From JBECKQ01 sp040235375 (GTDB lineage: Bacteria; Planctomycetota; Phycisphaerae; UBA1845): a stretch of DNA of 22,351 nt. Made by a program: the position numbers and the translations under genes. Below are positions 21,452 to 22,351 of the stretch, piece by piece. The notes beneath the pieces were generated by a model that made no database searches, was not told the origin of the DNA, and was given only the letters and a program-made list of their open reading frames with translations. Within the stretch, counting starts at the first letter, position 1. Every line of letters begins with the position of its first letter. The stretch covers positions 1-22,351 of the forward strand of contig JBECKQ010000039.1 in NCBI GenBank assembly GCA_040235375.1. Direction: 5' to 3'.

Positions 21452-22351
21452 ATGGAAACGCCGAAAATGCGCGCACAACGAAGAGCCCTCAGTCTTGTCG
21501 AGCTATTGATAATCATCTCAGTCGTCGCCCTCCTCATGGTGATCGTTATACCGTCCCTGAACAAAGTGGACTACGGCTCCAAGCAGCAACGTTGTGCGGC
21601 GAATCTCCACGGCATTGCCATGGCCAGCCTCACCTACGCCGCCGACGATCCGAACGAAAACGCCATCCCTGTCGCGCCGAGCGAAAGTTGGGGCCGCAAG
21701 TCGCCCGTGTCCGTTCGCCTCGCCAACTACGCCTACGGCGGCAGGTCCGGCCGCGGCGGACCCGCGCCCGCGGCAGAGGTCAACAGCCCTTACGGATGGG
21801 ATGCCGGCATGGGCTCCGACCACCGCCCACTCAACCACGTCATCTACAAGAGTGGCTTTCGCGGGCCCGCCGACCGTACGCCTTTGTCCGACACCCGTAT
21901 CGATGCCGCCATCTACCAATGCCCCTGCGACAACGGCTTTGCCGGCTATCACTACAAGGAATGGCGCGACAGCAGGCTGACTTCGTACGATCACTTCGGC
22001 ACATCGTACGCCGCCAACGCCACCTGGATTGCGAGCGACGCCGACGATTCCTGCCGCATGTATAGCAACTCGCCGTACCTCCGCCCGTTGTCGAAGCTGC
22101 TGCGCCCCGAGAGCACGGTCCTCTACATCGAGAACGCAGGCCGCTATTGCTGGACGGAGGGCTCTTCTCCTGCCCTCACTGCCAGTGCCGAAAAACCGTC
22201 TTCCGGAAAACATGACGGTCCCGGATGGCACTCTGTTGGCTGGGACTTCAACGTGGCGTTCGCCGACGGGCACGTCGCCTATCTGAAGTTCAAGGGTCGC
22301 GAGCCGGCGCCCGCGCTCCCGGCAAGCCTGCCCGCCTGTTGCGCGACCACG
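21452..22351 (+). CDS. Type II secretion/pilin-like protein with C-terminal H-x(11)-DG motif (partial at window end)
   Basis: ATG at 21452 with GGAGG 6 nt upstream; the frame stays open for 300 codons to the window edge, so the C-terminus is missing. The N-terminus is a prepilin signal: basic METPKMRAQRRA, then LSLVELLIIISVVALLMVIVIPSL with the conserved Glu five residues after the likely cleavage site; Ala replaces the usual Gly before it. A globular domain follows, with CPCD at 157-160 and the late motif HSVGWDFNVAFADGHV (His260, Asp272-Gly273). This is the pseudopilin type abundant in Planctomycetota (DUF1559-like), with H-x(11)-DG where H-x(9)-DG is usual. Such proteins are thought to be processed by a prepilin peptidase and to reside at the membrane or surface; their role is not settled. 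The very end (PALPASLPACC) may be a tail or the approach to another domain. Confidence 0.85.
   Translation, partial: METPKMRAQRRALSLVELLIIISVVALLMVIVIPSLNKVDYGSKQQRCAANLHGIAMASLTYAADDPNENAIPVAPSESWGRKSPVSVRLANYAYGGRSGRGGPAPAAEVNSPYGWDAGMGSDHRPLNHVIYKSGFRGPADRTPLSDTRIDAAIYQCPCDNGFAGYHYKEWRDSRLTSYDHFGTSYAANATWIASDADDSCRMYSNSPYLRPLSKLLRPESTVLYIENAGRYCWTEGSSPALTASAEKPSSGKHDGPGWHSVGWDFNVAFADGHVAYLKFKGREPAPALPASLPACCATT

Overview
The window is GC-rich bacterial DNA, most likely from the Planctomycetota and perhaps the class Phycisphaerae. The lineage is an inference from four traits: a prepilin-like protein with a C-terminal H-x(11)-DG motif at the right edge, a secreted peptidase ending in a dockerin-like calcium repeat without any cohesin, a small membrane protein with a CxxCGY...CPECG zinc ribbon, and the general codon bias. 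I see no rRNA, tRNA, CRISPR array, insertion sequence or integrase.

Layout. (1) 66-2195, minus: a membrane-bound PAS hybrid histidine kinase, divergent from (2) 2539-3525, plus: an RbsB-like lipoprotein sugar-binding protein with no permease or ATPase nearby. (3) 3526-4597: about 1.07 kb of mostly non-coding DNA holding one likely 46-residue membrane microprotein, paired hairpins and a threefold TTTTTCGATC repeat. (4) 4598-10362, minus: an eight-gene heavy-metal (copper-type) module. In transcription order it encodes a Spy/CpxP-like Met/His-rich periplasmic protein, a divergent P-II protein, a Met/Trp/His-rich membrane protein, a DUF5676-like protein, an isoprenylcysteine-methyltransferase-family protein, a Cu-type P1B ATPase, a membrane-anchored YHS protein and a second DUF5676-like protein. 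(5) 10695-15016, plus: a zinc-ribbon membrane protein, a 50-residue microprotein, a PH-like membrane protein, a doubtful small ORF with an ideal ribosome-binding site, and a secreted M1 aminopeptidase with Ig-like and dockerin-like C-terminal modules. (6) 15048-20886, minus: a tightly overlapping tripartite RND efflux operon (TolC-like lipoprotein, adaptor, pump). (7) 20887-21451: intergenic DNA with a perfect 10-bp inverted repeat and a decayed copy of the C-terminal part of an M1-peptidase-like gene. (8) 21452 to the window end, plus: a pseudopilin, cut off by the edge.

How it fits together. The P1B ATPase would move metal out of the cytoplasm. The YHS, Spy-like and Met/His-rich proteins would bind metal at the membrane or in the periplasm. 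The RND trio could carry it across the outer membrane, although its substrate is not proven by sequence. The P-II protein fits the family group known as PII-NG, which was defined by its proximity to CusABC-type metal efflux genes; here it sits inside a P1B-ATPase module with an RND operon about 5 kb away. The two most interesting observations are this compact P-II/DUF5676/methyltransferase/ATPase gene set and the relic at 21251-21384, whose pieces match three separate parts of the peptidase gene 6 kb away.
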